DNA of 64,000 nt, taken from positions 1-64,000 of the forward strand of contig JBLIRR010000037.1 of the NCBI GenBank assembly GCA_049472395.1, given 5' to 3'. Shown here piece by piece: positions 1 to 8,596 of this stretch. How positions within the stretch are numbered: the stretch's first letter is position 1; each line of letters opens with the position of its first letter. The notes under the pieces are model-generated. The model ran no database searches, was not told where the DNA came from, and was given only the letters and a program-made list of their open reading frames with translations. The position numbers and the translations under genes were made by a program. The stretch is from JBLIRR01 sp049472395 (GTDB taxonomy: Bacteria > SZUA-182 > DTGQ01 > JBLIRR01).

Positions 1-1007
1 AGTTCACGCAAGCTTGATATAGGGCTTATGTCGACAATATCTTTATTGTCTTTCAGGTCTAGCAATCTAAGTTTGGTTAGATTTCCCAAACGGCTTAAAT
101 CACTAAGCCCATTGCCTCGAAGAAATAATGATTCCAAATTAGGATCTTCGAATGCGGGGATCTCGCTTATGCCAGTATTCTCAAGATCTAACCACCTCAG
201 ACTATTCAGACTTTCTAAAGCGGTGACATCAGCTAGGTTATTTTGAGATAGATCTAGTTCAATAAGATTTTCTAGATCCCTTAGAGGAGCTATATCTGTA
301 ATTGTATTGCCCCCAAGGAATAATGATTCCAAGGAATAAGAATAATCGAACGAGGGGATCTCGCTTATGCCGGTATTCTCAAGGTCTAGCCACTTTAGTT
401 TTTTTAAACTGCCTAAGGTGCTTATACACTCTATGATTTTATTTTGAGAAAGATCTAGCATAATAAGATTCTCAAGGTCCCTCAAATTATTCAAATTACT
501 TATCTTGTTATTCTGAAGGAAAAGAGATTCCAAATTTGAATCTTCGAATGAGGGGAGCTCGCTTATTTGGTTAGCTCCAAGGTCTAGCTGCCTTAAATCT
601 CTTAAACTTTCTAAAGAGCTTATCTCCTCTATATTATTCTCAGAAAGATCAAGCTCTTTTAGGTTTGTGAGCTCTGCCAAAGGACTTATATTATTAATGT
701 TGTTTGCTCTAAGATTCAGACTTTCCAAATTAGTAAAATAATTGATACCATCAAGGTTCTCAATTTCTCGATTATGTGCATTAAGAGTGACAAGATCAAG
801 AGCTTTTTCTATTGTTATGGCTTCAGTATCATCTAACCTTAAAGCCTTACGGATTTCCGCATCAAGCCTGGGATCCTCAATAGTAATAATTAAAGCCGTT
901 TGTGTATCACCATCCCTCTTCCCCCCGCATCCAGAAAAGATAAATGAAATCCAAACTAGCAAAAATAGTAACTTACACGCATTAAATATAAGACTTCTCG
1001 TAGCCAT
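1..1007 (-). CDS. Leucine-rich-repeat lipoprotein (3' end beyond window)
   Basis: Reading the minus strand from an ATG at 1007 gives an uninterrupted frame to base 1 (about 335 residues, C-terminus missing). Residues 1-27 are a lipoprotein signal with lipobox FSGC (Cys27), so the product should be exported and acylated. After a short spacer with a typical LRR-cap segment (about residues 42-75) come about ten 22-residue leucine-rich repeats of the LxxLxLSxNxIxxI type, as in internalin-like proteins. They are grouped into super-repeats of three LRRs; the DNA block around 'ggggatctcgctt' recurs at 156, 354 and 552, exactly 198 bp apart. LRR lipoproteins usually bind proteins at the surface; the ligand is unknown. 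A weak AAAGGG lies about 8 nt before the start. Confidence 0.85.
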   Translation of the reverse strand, partial: MATRSLIFNACKLLFLLVWISFIFSGCGGKRDGDTQTALIITIEDPRLDAEIRKALRLDDTEAITIEKALDLVTLNAHNREIENLDGINYFTNLESLNLRANNINNISPLAELTNLKELDLSENNIEEISSLESLRDLRQLDLGANQISELPSFEDSNLESLFLQNNKISNLNNLRDLENLIMLDLSQNKIIECISTLGSLKKLKWLDLENTGISEIPSFDYSYSLESLFLGGNTITDIAPLRDLENLIELDLSQNNLADVTALESLNSLRWLDLENTGISEIPAFEDPNLESLFLRGNGLSDLSRLGNLTKLRLLDLKDNKDIVDISPISSLRE

Positions 1008-1317
1008 AATAGACCCTTTATTGTTTTTAAGAATGATTTTATTTATCACAAATTTATAAATTCTTCTTGAAATATTCTACACCAATTACTGGCAATCTGT
1101 CAAAAACAAGCGTTATGGCAATAATTCTCAATTGAAGAATTCGCTTTCTGAGCCATTGAAAAAATAATCATAACTTTGCAATAATTGTTGATATTTATTT
1201 CTTGTGTATCCTGTTATCCTGTCAAATATTTTTTTAAAAAAATAACCTAAATTTAAAAGAGAAAATGTCCGACATAATTAATATATATTCATTTAACCTT
1301 AACCGGAGATTTTAATT
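1008..1317. other. Divergent intergenic region
   Basis: This AT-rich spacer lies between the divergent LRR lipoprotein and porin-like genes and must hold both promoters. No convincing ORF is present. A short direct repeat (TATCCTGTTATCCTG) lies near 1207-1221. I could not assign -35/-10 boxes with confidence. Confidence 0.5.
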
Positions 1318-2250
1318 ATGAAAAAGATAAATAGTATTGCTTGCATTTTTGTAATGATGGGAATGTTACTTGGTGTGACAAGCGTGAGAGCGGAGGTAGG
1401 AATAAGTGGTTTTGCCGACATGACATTTGTATTGTCGGATGGTGCAGCTGAGAATGAGAGTCAGATTGAAAATAAATTTAGCACCATTGCTGAACTTAAT
1501 GTCATTACAAAAATAGATAATCAATTAAGCGCTCGTTTAGATTTGGATTTAAACACAGGTGGTCAAGGCGATTCCGGTCAGTTGGAGCAAGCCTATTTTA
1601 TTTGGACGTCAAGTAAAGATATCCAGTTTAAAGGTGGTGTATTTAACAACCATTTAGGCTGGGAAGCGGAAGATGCGCCGAGCATGTATCAAATTACCCA
1701 TGGCCAATTATACGATATTTGGAATATTCAAACCAGCCTCAGGGGTAATAATGTCACAGGTATAGCTATATCAGGATATGTTGACAAGGCAAGGCTAATG
1801 GGGGCTTTTTTAAATGATTTGCAGGATACGAATGAGGAGAATTCAATTGAGTTTGTGGTAAATATATACCCGAATCAATTCCTAGACATTGAAGCGGGTG
1901 TAGTAACGCAGGAAACTGGTGCTGAGACAATCATTGATGGCAGCGTAACTTATAAAAAGGGACAGATCACGGCGGGTGTCGAATTAATGCAGTGCAGTAA
2001 GGTAATTGACTTCGCGCAAAGCGCAACGCTTAATTATGAATTCAACAAAGATATGAATGGGACTGTGCGCTTTGATTCAGTTAATTATGAAGATGAACAA
2101 ATAGAGGAAACAACATCATTGACGTTCGCAATAGGCTACAGGTTCCATAAGAATTTGTCCGTTAATGGTGAAATAAGAATAAATAATGATGATAACAACG
2201 CTGATAATGACGGAAATATAATTCGTGCTGAAGTAGTCGCAACGTTTTAA
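1318..2250 (+). CDS. Porin-like outer-membrane beta-barrel protein
   Basis: The 310-aa product has a clear signal peptide (positive N-terminus, hydrophobic core, cleavage near VRA-EV, residue 25) and an amphipathic beta-strand pattern rich in Asn, Asp and Thr. It ends with alternating hydrophobic residues and a terminal Phe (AEVVATF), the usual outer-membrane insertion signal. Segments such as KGGVFNNHLGWE resemble small porins of the OmpL/porin-2 type, but the substrate is unknown. An ACCGGAGAT ribosome site sits just before the ATG. The gene is convergent with the selenoprotein candidate, only 20 bp from its stop codon. Barrel assignment is by composition and termini, not a recognised signature. 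Confidence 0.7.
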   Translation: MKKINSIACIFVMMGMLLGVTSVRAEVGISGFADMTFVLSDGAAENESQIENKFSTIAELNVITKIDNQLSARLDLDLNTGGQGDSGQLEQAYFIWTSSKDIQFKGGVFNNHLGWEAEDAPSMYQITHGQLYDIWNIQTSLRGNNVTGIAISGYVDKARLMGAFLNDLQDTNEENSIEFVVNIYPNQFLDIEAGVVTQETGAETIIDGSVTYKKGQITAGVELMQCSKVIDFAQSATLNYEFNKDMNGTVRFDSVNYEDEQIEETTSLTFAIGYRFHKNLSVNGEIRINNDDNNADNDGNIIRAEVVATF

Positions 2251-2270
2251 ATATGAATATTAATTTATTT

Positions 2271-2564
2271 TCAATCTTTATCTTCTGACGGACTAATTTC
2301 GGATATCACATCCCGTAATTGAGCACGAATTCTTCCAGCGGATACCGCCATGACTATAGAGAGGATCGTGCCTATTTCATCCTTTGTAATGGTAATCTTT
2401 TTTTCCTTGGCAACGCCAAGGAAGTGGCGCATTCAAACCTTGCAACCAAAAGCCATTGCAGTAGCCATTTGAATCAAAAGTGTTGTCTTTTGATCGAAAC
2501 ATTTATTATGACCTATTGATTTGGAAAATTCTGTAAAAAGTTTATCCTGTTCTTCTGGTAGCAT
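2271..2564 (-). CDS. CMD/AhpD-family selenoprotein (in-frame UGA = Sec44)
   Basis: From ATG 2564, preceded by a strong AAAAGGAGA site, the frame runs 97 codons to TGA 2271-2273 with a single internal TGA at 2433-2435 (codon 44). Both halves are in one frame and together match the carboxymuconolactone decarboxylase/AhpD fold: helix LLIQMATAMAFG, then C41-K-V-U44, then HFLGVAKEKK and the conserved tail IGTILSIVMAVSAGRIRAQ. The UGA therefore occupies the second redox position of the family's CxxC. On the mRNA a perfect 9-bp stem with loop GUU begins 9 nt after the UGA (see the SECIS entry). Family members are thiol peroxidase/disulfide reductase-like proteins; CxxU/UxxC versions occur in bacterial selenoproteomes. 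A standard gene caller would split or discard this gene. Sec insertion is inferred. Confidence 0.85.
2403..2423 (-). promoter_or_regulatory. Bacterial SECIS-like hairpin
   Basis: On the minus-strand mRNA, TTCCTTGGC pairs perfectly with GCCAAGGAA around a GTT loop. The apical loop begins 18 nt after the UGA and starts with G. This fits the general bacterial SECIS description: a stem-loop just 3' of UGA, a G in the first two loop positions, and the loop 16-37 nt from UGA. It would recruit SelB with Sec-tRNA. Confidence 0.75.
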
Positions 2565-2685
2565 ATATATCTCCTTTTATTCCCATTATTTCTCCTATTG
2601 GAGCATGAGCCGAACCAATAGCTCCTGTTGCTCCATTAACCAAAACCATTGGGATATCCGAAAGGAATTTCTTTTCAGTTGTCAT
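2542..2685 (-). CDS. Possible 47-aa ORF between protease and selenoprotein
   Basis: An ATG at 2685 overlaps the last 11 bases of the M48 protease gene and opens a 47-codon frame that ends inside the start of the selenoprotein gene in another frame. The peptide is Gly/Ala-rich (VNGATGAIGSAHAPIG) and matches no family I recognise. The overlap arrangement would permit translational coupling, but no good ribosome site stands alone upstream. It may be fortuitous. Confidence 0.2.
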   Translation of the reverse strand: MTTEKKFLSDIPMVLVNGATGAIGSAHAPIGEIMGIKGDIYATRRTG

Positions 2686-3943
2686 GAGATTCAAATGAAT
2701 CAGCTTCGGTCAAGTAGGTAATTCTCTCCAGCAAGGGTGGATGTGAATAATTAAACCAGACATTCAAGCGATGGGGGGTGAGATTGGACAGATTATCCTT
2801 AGCCATTTTCTTAAGGGCCAGCGTCAAAGGCTCTGCATTCTTCATTAATGTGAAGGCATACATGTCAGCCTCCCATTCAAATTTGCGCGAAATTGCCATC
2901 ATCAAAGGAGAGAGAAAATAACCTATGGGTCCCCATAACACTCCCAATAAGAAAAGCCCCACATAAGGGGAAAGAGCTGAAAACCCGAAACTAAAATACA
3001 TCAGATCCCATGCTATTAATTTAGATGCCACATAAAAAAACAGCAAAGAGATAATACTAAAGAGAGCAAGATGCTTTTTGATATGATTTTTTTTAAGGTG
3101 CCCTATTTCATGAGCCAGAACACCGAGGATTTCATCCTCGCTATGGGACTGGAGCAAAGAGTCGAATAACACAATCCTTTTTGCTTTACCAAGCCCTGAT
3201 AAATACGCATTAGTATGCCGGCTCCTTTTTGAGGCATCCATCTGATAGATACCCCGAATCGTCAGTCCTTCCCTGTGAGCAAGTTGCTCTATCCTCCTCT
3301 TTAAGTCTGATTCCTCAAGGGGACTGAATTTATTAAATAGTGGCGCAATAATCGTTGGATACAGAACAGTCATAAGCAATTGAAACCCCAAAACAACCGC
3401 CCATGTCCAAATCCACCAAAATTTACCTGCATAGTGGAGCAACAGCAAGAGTGCAGAAAGGAGAAGACCTCCAAGAATAATTATCACAAGTATAGACTTT
3501 ACCACATCAGATAACCATATTTTAAAGGTTTTGGTATTAAAGCCATACCGCTCTTCAAGAACAAAGCTGTGATAAAGATCAAAGGGCATGTCTACAAGGG
3601 CCATCACAAATGATGGGCCGGAAAAGAAGAGAAGGCCGCCTGCTAAATAATTGAAATGACCCACTTTCTGAGCGAACCAGGGGAGTATCCCTGAAAGAAT
3701 AATAAAAAGAAAAAAAATTTTCCCACTACTCGTCTGAAAGAACGAAAAATGGATCTTATCAAGAGTGTATTTTCTGATTTTTTGCAATTCATCCGCATCA
3801 ATCATTCCCTTAAACGCATCAGGGACCTCTTTCCCGAATTTTCTTAAATAGTTCGCATTCAGTTTATCTATTGTGACGTCAAATAAAAAGCTGGCAATAT
3901 AAAGAGCGCAATAAGCGAGCAACAGTCCATTTAGAGTTATCAT
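2675..3943 (-). CDS. M48-family (Ste24-type) membrane zinc protease
   Basis: The 422-aa product has several N-terminal membrane segments and the M48 catalytic motif HEIGH at about residue 280, with the third zinc ligand in FEWEAD (about residue 357). The N-terminal block (LRKFGKEVPDAFKG...) is that of the CAAX-prenyl protease 1/Ste24 branch rather than short HtpX. Ste24-like bacterial enzymes are inner-membrane proteases thought to act in membrane-protein quality control; the substrate is unknown. The length is typical and the gene looks intact. It probably heads a small unit with the downstream selenoprotein gene, 110 bp away on the same strand. Confidence 0.9.
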   Translation of the reverse strand: MITLNGLLLAYCALYIASFLFDVTIDKLNANYLRKFGKEVPDAFKGMIDADELQKIRKYTLDKIHFSFFQTSSGKIFFLFIILSGILPWFAQKVGHFNYLAGGLLFFSGPSFVMALVDMPFDLYHSFVLEERYGFNTKTFKIWLSDVVKSILVIIILGGLLLSALLLLLHYAGKFWWIWTWAVVLGFQLLMTVLYPTIIAPLFNKFSPLEESDLKRRIEQLAHREGLTIRGIYQMDASKRSRHTNAYLSGLGKAKRIVLFDSLLQSHSEDEILGVLAHEIGHLKKNHIKKHLALFSIISLLFFYVASKLIAWDLMYFSFGFSALSPYVGLFLLGVLWGPIGYFLSPLMMAISRKFEWEADMYAFTLMKNAEPLTLALKKMAKDNLSNLTPHRLNVWFNYSHPPLLERITYLTEADSFESHDN

Positions 3944-4297
3944 GCAACAATCCCTTTAATAAATCAAAACTAAAATTAGATAATTCTTATTTAGGATATT
4001 ATTCTACCATATATTTTAATAGGCATACAATCATCCAGCAATCTAATTTTGACTTTTGTATTCCTCCCTTATGTTATATGCATAAAATGAGAACCTTTAC
4101 ACAATTGTAACTAAAAAATTACAGTTGTGTAATTAGATTTAAAGTAAAAAGATACCGATAAATAGATAAGCTAGAAAAATAAATGGGCGTGCGTTTAATA
4201 AGTGTAGTGAGTGCATTATGGCACTGAAAATGCTGTAATTTGAAGAACTACTTTTCTGAAAAATTGTGTAAGGTACTATCAAATAAGGAGGGGGTAT
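3944..4297. other. Intergenic region upstream of the Glt-like operon
   Basis: This divergent spacer between the M48 protease and the Glt-like operon has no ORF. It contains a 14-bp inverted repeat with one mismatch (4097-4110 and 4119-4132; left arm TTACACAATTGTAA, itself nearly palindromic) that could be an operator or an RNA hairpin. A strong AAGGAGGGGG ribosome site lies at 4284-4293. Confidence 0.5.
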
Positions 4298-4939
4298 ATG
4301 TTTTCTTTATTAAAAAATGGGGGGTTTTTCATGTATATCATTCTGGCGGTTTCCATTGTCGCGCTGACTTTATTTTGTGAACGTATTCTATTTCTTTATG
4401 TGCGCCTTAAACTCAATACGGACAAAGCATTACAAAAAATCCTGTTTTTCCTTGAAAAGCTGAATTATCGGGCAGCAATAGAGGAATGTACAAAGATAGA
4501 AAAACATCCTCTCGGCAGAATCTTAAAGGCAGGGCTTTTAAAATCGGATAAAAAGGACAAAGAGATTGAACGTGCAATGGAAGAGAAGATTTTGAGGGAA
4601 ATTCCTTTAATAAAGACAAGAATCAATTATTTGGCTCTTTTTGCCAATATTTCAACACTTTTGGGGCTATTAGGAACGATTATGGGTCTGATTACCGCCT
4701 TTCAAGGGGTAAGCAGTGCCAGCGCCGCCATGAAGCAGGAAATATTGGCAAGCGGTATATCAGTAGCAATGCTTACTACTGCTTTTGGTTTAATTGTTGC
4801 CATACCCTGTCTCATAGGCTATTACATCCTCAATAATAGAGGGGATTATCTAATCGACCAATTTGAGGAGAAGGCCCTCAGTCTCTTTAATATGCTCTCA
4901 TCCTTAAAGAGAGAAAAAGGAGCGTTATGTCAAGATTAG
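4298..4939 (+). CDS. TolQ/ExbB/AglR-type proton-channel subunit
   Basis: The 213-aa product has three membrane segments (about residues 10-30, 107-130 and 148-172) and the MotA/TolQ/ExbB signature around LLGLLGTIMGLITAF. Such proteins form the stator ring of proton-driven motors with an ExbD/TolR partner. Here it is followed at once by two ExbD genes, the AglR-AglQ-AglS pattern of the Myxococcus gliding motor, and then by Glt-like scaffold genes. It is therefore more likely a motor for an envelope-spanning machine than a housekeeping Tol or TonB system; that is context inference. The stop overlaps the next start by 13 bp. Confidence 0.88.
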   Translation: MFSLLKNGGFFMYIILAVSIVALTLFCERILFLYVRLKLNTDKALQKILFFLEKLNYRAAIEECTKIEKHPLGRILKAGLLKSDKKDKEIERAMEEKILREIPLIKTRINYLALFANISTLLGLLGTIMGLITAFQGVSSASAAMKQEILASGISVAMLTTAFGLIVAIPCLIGYYILNNRGDYLIDQFEEKALSLFNMLSSLKREKGALCQD

Positions 4940-5430
4940 GAAAGCAACGGTCAAAGGGTATCGAGGAAATTGATATTGATATGGTCCCTATCATGAACAT
5001 GTTTCTGGTGCTTATTCCGTTCTTGCTCATGTCTGCTGCTTTCTTTCATCTGAGAGCTATTAATACATCAGTCCCTGTGCTTGCTGAAGGCAAGGAAGGA
5101 GCCATTGGAAAAGCAGAAGAAAAGGTCACTGTGATTGTCGAAATAAAGGAAGATGCCCTTCACTTATCAACCATATCAGACTCAGTAAATGATATTGCGT
5201 TAAGTAAATTGGAAACCAGAATAGTCAAAGAAAAAGAGGATGAATATCCCCTCGACAAAATGGTTTTATGCCTCAGGAAAATCAAGGAAAGTTATCCGGC
5301 AAGCGATACGCTTATTTTAATCCCTGACGGAATAGTACTCTATGAAACCATTATTCAAACAATGGATGTGGCTCGACAAACTGAAGAGGGACCTCTTTTC
5401 CCTAATGTAGTAATTTCAGGAAAAGTATAA
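4927..5430 (+). CDS. ExbD/TolR-type motor subunit 1 (lacks the TM aspartate)
   Basis: This 167-aa protein has one N-terminal membrane helix (about residues 20-40) and a periplasmic domain, as in ExbD/TolR. In the helix the canonical proton-binding Asp position reads PIMNMFLVLIP, i.e. Asn replaces Asp, whereas the following paralogue retains MMDMF. This suggests a division of labour, with this copy structural and the other carrying the proton. The pairing mirrors AglQ/AglS of the gliding motor. The start at 4927 overlaps the TolQ-like gene, implying translational coupling. Confidence 0.85.
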   Translation: MSRLGKQRSKGIEEIDIDMVPIMNMFLVLIPFLLMSAAFFHLRAINTSVPVLAEGKEGAIGKAEEKVTVIVEIKEDALHLSTISDSVNDIALSKLETRIVKEKEDEYPLDKMVLCLRKIKESYPASDTLILIPDGIVLYETIIQTMDVARQTEEGPLFPNVVISGKV

Positions 5431-5444
5431 AAGGAGTAACGCAC

Positions 5445-5930
5445 ATGGCACTTGGCAAGTTAAGGAAACGAAGGCAATTCGTGGCGCCTAAGCTTCAGAT
5501 TACCTCAATGATGGATATGTTTACTATCATATTGATATTCCTCCTGTTCTCTTTCTCAAATAGGCCAGAAAGCATTCAATTTAATAAAGATTTAAAATTG
5601 CCCGAATCAGAAGCGAAAATGGATTACAAGGACAATATAAAACTCATCCTCTCACGCTCGACTCTTCAATTGGAAAATAAAGTTGTTGCTGAAATAAAAG
5701 AGGGCAAAATTATAGGACTTAATCCGAGAAAGCTCAAGCAATCCAATCTCTATAGAGAACTCAAAGCCTATAGAAAGCAGGCAGATGCGTCAAACACTGA
5801 TAAGGAGAGCAAAGAGGCGATTTTATTTCTCTGCGATAAACGCCTCCCTTTTAAAACAATAAATAATATAGTCAAAACAGCAGCTATGGCAGGATTCCCT
5901 AATTTTCAATTTGGAGTATTGAAAAAATGA
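5445..5930 (+). CDS. ExbD/TolR-type motor subunit 2 (Asp retained)
   Basis: The 161-aa product has one membrane helix (about residues 20-40) with the expected Asp in ITSMMDMFTIILIFLL, the site that cycles protons in ExbD/TolR, and a periplasmic domain ending KTAAMAGFPNFQFGVLKK, typical of the family's C-terminal fold. An AAAGGAG site precedes ATG 5445. The 3' end overlaps the next gene by 4 bp (ATGA). It is probably the energy-transducing partner of the TolQ-like channel. Confidence 0.88.
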   Translation: MALGKLRKRRQFVAPKLQITSMMDMFTIILIFLLFSFSNRPESIQFNKDLKLPESEAKMDYKDNIKLILSRSTLQLENKVVAEIKEGKIIGLNPRKLKQSNLYRELKAYRKQADASNTDKESKEAILFLCDKRLPFKTINNIVKTAAMAGFPNFQFGVLKK

Positions 5931-6238
5931 AGTATGTAATTATTACCCTAATATTTATGTGTGCTGTGCAGTTTCCCCTGACATACACTGGAATACACTA
6001 TGGTTCTGCATATGCGAAGAGTCAAAAACAGCAGAACACAAGCGAGAAGAATTTGCTCAATCGGATTGATTTTGGCAATTCATACATTATCGGACAAACG
6101 ATAAAATCAGGGGCAGTCTATCTTCTGCAAAGGAAAAAAAGTGAGATTAAAAGCATGCTCAAGTATCGCGAAGATTATCGCGAGGAGATTCTGGAAGATT
6201 TCTCCATTATTGACATGAAAATAAAACAAAAAGATTAA
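5927..6238 (+). CDS. Small exported protein of the Glt-like operon
   Basis: The 103-aa product has an N-terminal signal sequence (residues 1-30, ending SAYA-KS) followed by a short charged, helical domain (NSYIIGQTIKSGAVYLL, then KSMLKYREDYREEIL). I do not recognise a named family. The 4-bp overlap with the preceding ExbD gene and the 8-bp gap to the FHA-TonB gene place it firmly in the motor operon, so it is probably a periplasmic accessory of the machine. Confidence 0.7.
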   Translation: MKYVIITLIFMCAVQFPLTYTGIHYGSAYAKSQKQQNTSEKNLLNRIDFGNSYIIGQTIKSGAVYLLQRKKSEIKSMLKYREDYREEILEDFSIIDMKIKQKD

Positions 6239-6246
6239 ATAGCATA

Positions 6247-8583
6247 ATGAATCAGGAACCTCAAAAACAGGGTTATGGAAAGCATACAACGGCGGGTCCG
6301 GGTATGCCTTCCACGGAAAGCCGAAGTTATATTACACAAATCTATGTTTTTAAGGATGAAGATTACTTAGGATGGGATTGTTTTGATAAAGAAACAATTT
6401 CCATCGGCCAAAGTGGTAATGCAGACCTTGTGCTCAGTGGTGAGAATATTGCCGATATCCAAGCTCTTCTCTATTTTAAGGAGGGTCAGATAATCGTATC
6501 TGATGAAAGCCGCGATGGGAAACTCCGCGTAAATGGAAGGTATATCAAGACATTTATGCTGGGTCCCTTGGATTTTATAACTATAGGTCCCTATACCCTA
6601 AAAATAAAGATAAAGGAAAAAGTAGCCTCTGAGGGAGAAGCTCTCCCGATCGAGCAGTATACTCAACATGAGAGAATCTCGTCAAGCAGGATGCCATACA
6701 AAGAAGCCTCAATGTTAGAAGCAGAGGGTCAAAGTATTACTGCACATCCCATTATGGAAGAGTCTCCCCCTTATGATCATGGACCACAACAACATGACAC
6801 ACCAACCACACCATCTGAAGCCTCCTTTCGAGAGCAACAGGTGCCTATTCCTGATAGTGTGAGCAACGAGTGTCACACGACACCTGCGTGTGAAATTAAG
6901 GAGCCAGTAATGGAAACACCTGATATGCCTATCTCAGAGCATACGAGTCACACTCCTTGGCAACAGAAACAAGAAATAGTTCCTGAAATACAAAGCAGTG
7001 GGCCTATCATACATGAGCCTGATACACAATGGCCAACATTCTCGGTTATGGAAGAAGACGATGAGGACGAGGATGACGAGGATGATATCGAGGGAGTATT
7101 TTCCTTAAGAGGAAAATTCCTTGATCACAGGAAAAGCGAAGATGGCCCGGTGAAAGGCGAGATAATGCTCGAGGTTGCAAAATTCAGGGGAGACAGGGTC
7201 ATTGATGTCACCTATTTACATAAAAAGCAGAAGTATTACTGCAGGGTTGAGAAAGGCCGGTTTTGCCTTGCAGAATACAAAAATAGCCACGAGTGCTATT
7301 TTTATTTTAATGATCAGTTTAAAGGGAGCGTTCATAGCAGTACCTCCCCTCAATTAGGCACTGACCAATTATTAAATATTACAAATCTATATAATAGAAG
7401 AAAAAATATATACCGGGACCTGCTTCCAGATGATGGTGATGCATGCATAAGTGATGGATATTATGAATATTTTTTGCGAAGGGTCACTCAGGGCCAAAGC
7501 CCTTATATCCCGGATCCTCCTAAAATAAAAAATAAATTCCCTAAGATTTTACTTCAATCTGCTCTCTTTCATCTTGCTGTGGTTTTTATAGCCGGTTTTT
7601 TAGTCTCACTTCCCAAAATGCCGGACCCCAGCCAACCTGAATCACGCTTTGTGAAAATAGATACACGAAAATTATCTGAGATTAAAAAACAACCACCACC
7701 CATCAAAAAGCCGAAAAAAAGGACTGAGGTAAAAACAGCATCAAAGAAGGTGAAGACAGCACCAAAGAAGGTGAAGACAGCCCGGAAGAAGATAAAGACA
7801 CAACCAAAGCCTCAAAAAAGCGCTTCCCTTAAACTACGACCGAAAACAAATCAACCACGATCGAGAACAAGAAAGGGAAGGATCTCCCGATCACCCCGTG
7901 CCGGAGGAGGAAGCGGCAAAGGAGGGAATGTCCTCAATCGTAATGTGAATCAGGTAGGGCTTTTGGGGGCTATTGGTATGAGCGATGGAGTGGGCATAAA
8001 AGCAAAAGAAGCACTCGCTGCAGTGACGAATCTTGATGCGGTAAAATCCTCCCATGCGAGTGAGGGAACTCTCAAGGTTGGCGGTATTGTGGGCAAACTA
8101 GGAAACGGCCAGATTGAAATACCGAAGGCTGGCCTTGTGTCAACAAAGGGTTCGTCACAGGCCCTCAGAAGTGCCGGTGTGAAAGGAAAAGGGAGTGTTG
8201 CGGCCCTCGCAAAAGGAAGGACAGGACAAAAACAAGTAAAGGGCATGGTGAGTGCAAAACTTAATAGATCAGTGAATATACAGGGCGGAGGGATGAGCCG
8301 TGAAGCGGTGAAAAGGATCATTGATCAGCATCTTGACGAAATAAGTTATTGCTATGAAAGCGCGTTGATTGCCGATCCCTCTATTATGGGAAAAATAGTA
8401 TATGAATGGAAAATCTTACTCTCGGGAAAAGTGGGAGAGATACGAATCAAAACCTCCTCGATTAAATCAAGCGACATCCATTCATGTATCAAGCAAGCGA
8501 TAAAAAGCTGGCAGTTTCCAAAACCTAGAGGCTCGGAAGTCATTGTTTCATATCCGTTTATTTTCGATATCGTAGGATTTTAA
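6247..8583 (+). CDS. FHA-TM-TonB trans-envelope protein (GltG-like)
   Basis: The 778-aa product begins with a cytoplasmic FHA domain (about residues 28-118; ISIGQSGNADLVL, LRVNGRYI). A Pro/Glu-rich and acidic linker (EEDDEDEDDEDD, about 264-277) follows, then a GltG/AgmX-like module (LEVAKFRGDRVIDV), a single membrane helix near 434-456, a Lys/Pro-rich periplasmic stretch with repeated KKVKTA, a Gly-rich region and an AgmX/PglI-type TonB-like C-terminal domain (about 680-778) with Cys in SYCYE and SCIKQ. FHA-TM-TonB is the layout of GltG in the Myxococcus gliding complex, which links cytoplasmic phospho-signals and the motor to the outer membrane. It lies between motor and TPR/beta-barrel genes. 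Function is by analogy. Confidence 0.85.
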   Translation: MNQEPQKQGYGKHTTAGPGMPSTESRSYITQIYVFKDEDYLGWDCFDKETISIGQSGNADLVLSGENIADIQALLYFKEGQIIVSDESRDGKLRVNGRYIKTFMLGPLDFITIGPYTLKIKIKEKVASEGEALPIEQYTQHERISSSRMPYKEASMLEAEGQSITAHPIMEESPPYDHGPQQHDTPTTPSEASFREQQVPIPDSVSNECHTTPACEIKEPVMETPDMPISEHTSHTPWQQKQEIVPEIQSSGPIIHEPDTQWPTFSVMEEDDEDEDDEDDIEGVFSLRGKFLDHRKSEDGPVKGEIMLEVAKFRGDRVIDVTYLHKKQKYYCRVEKGRFCLAEYKNSHECYFYFNDQFKGSVHSSTSPQLGTDQLLNITNLYNRRKNIYRDLLPDDGDACISDGYYEYFLRRVTQGQSPYIPDPPKIKNKFPKILLQSALFHLAVVFIAGFLVSLPKMPDPSQPESRFVKIDTRKLSEIKKQPPPIKKPKKRTEVKTASKKVKTAPKKVKTARKKIKTQPKPQKSASLKLRPKTNQPRSRTRKGRISRSPRAGGGSGKGGNVLNRNVNQVGLLGAIGMSDGVGIKAKEALAAVTNLDAVKSSHASEGTLKVGGIVGKLGNGQIEIPKAGLVSTKGSSQALRSAGVKGKGSVAALAKGRTGQKQVKGMVSAKLNRSVNIQGGGMSREAVKRIIDQHLDEISYCYESALIADPSIMGKIVYEWKILLSGKVGEIRIKTSSIKSSDIHSCIKQAIKSWQFPKPRGSEVIVSYPFIFDIVGF

Positions 8584-8596
8584 GGAGTATGTAGTT

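Noticed and set aside
130..600. Tandem DNA repeat array at the left end
   Set aside because: The 198-bp period is the coding repeat of the minus-strand LRR lipoprotein.
2271..2564. Reading this locus as a frameshifted or nonsense-killed pseudogene
   Set aside because: Both halves are in one frame, only one UGA occurs, it falls at the redox position, and a SECIS-like hairpin follows. Sec insertion explains all four facts.
4298..8583. Motor genes as the TonB/ExbBD energiser for the BtuB receptor in this window
   Set aside because: The TonB-like protein has an FHA domain and AgmX/PglI-type tail, and the operon continues into TPR and barrel genes, unlike standard TonB systems.
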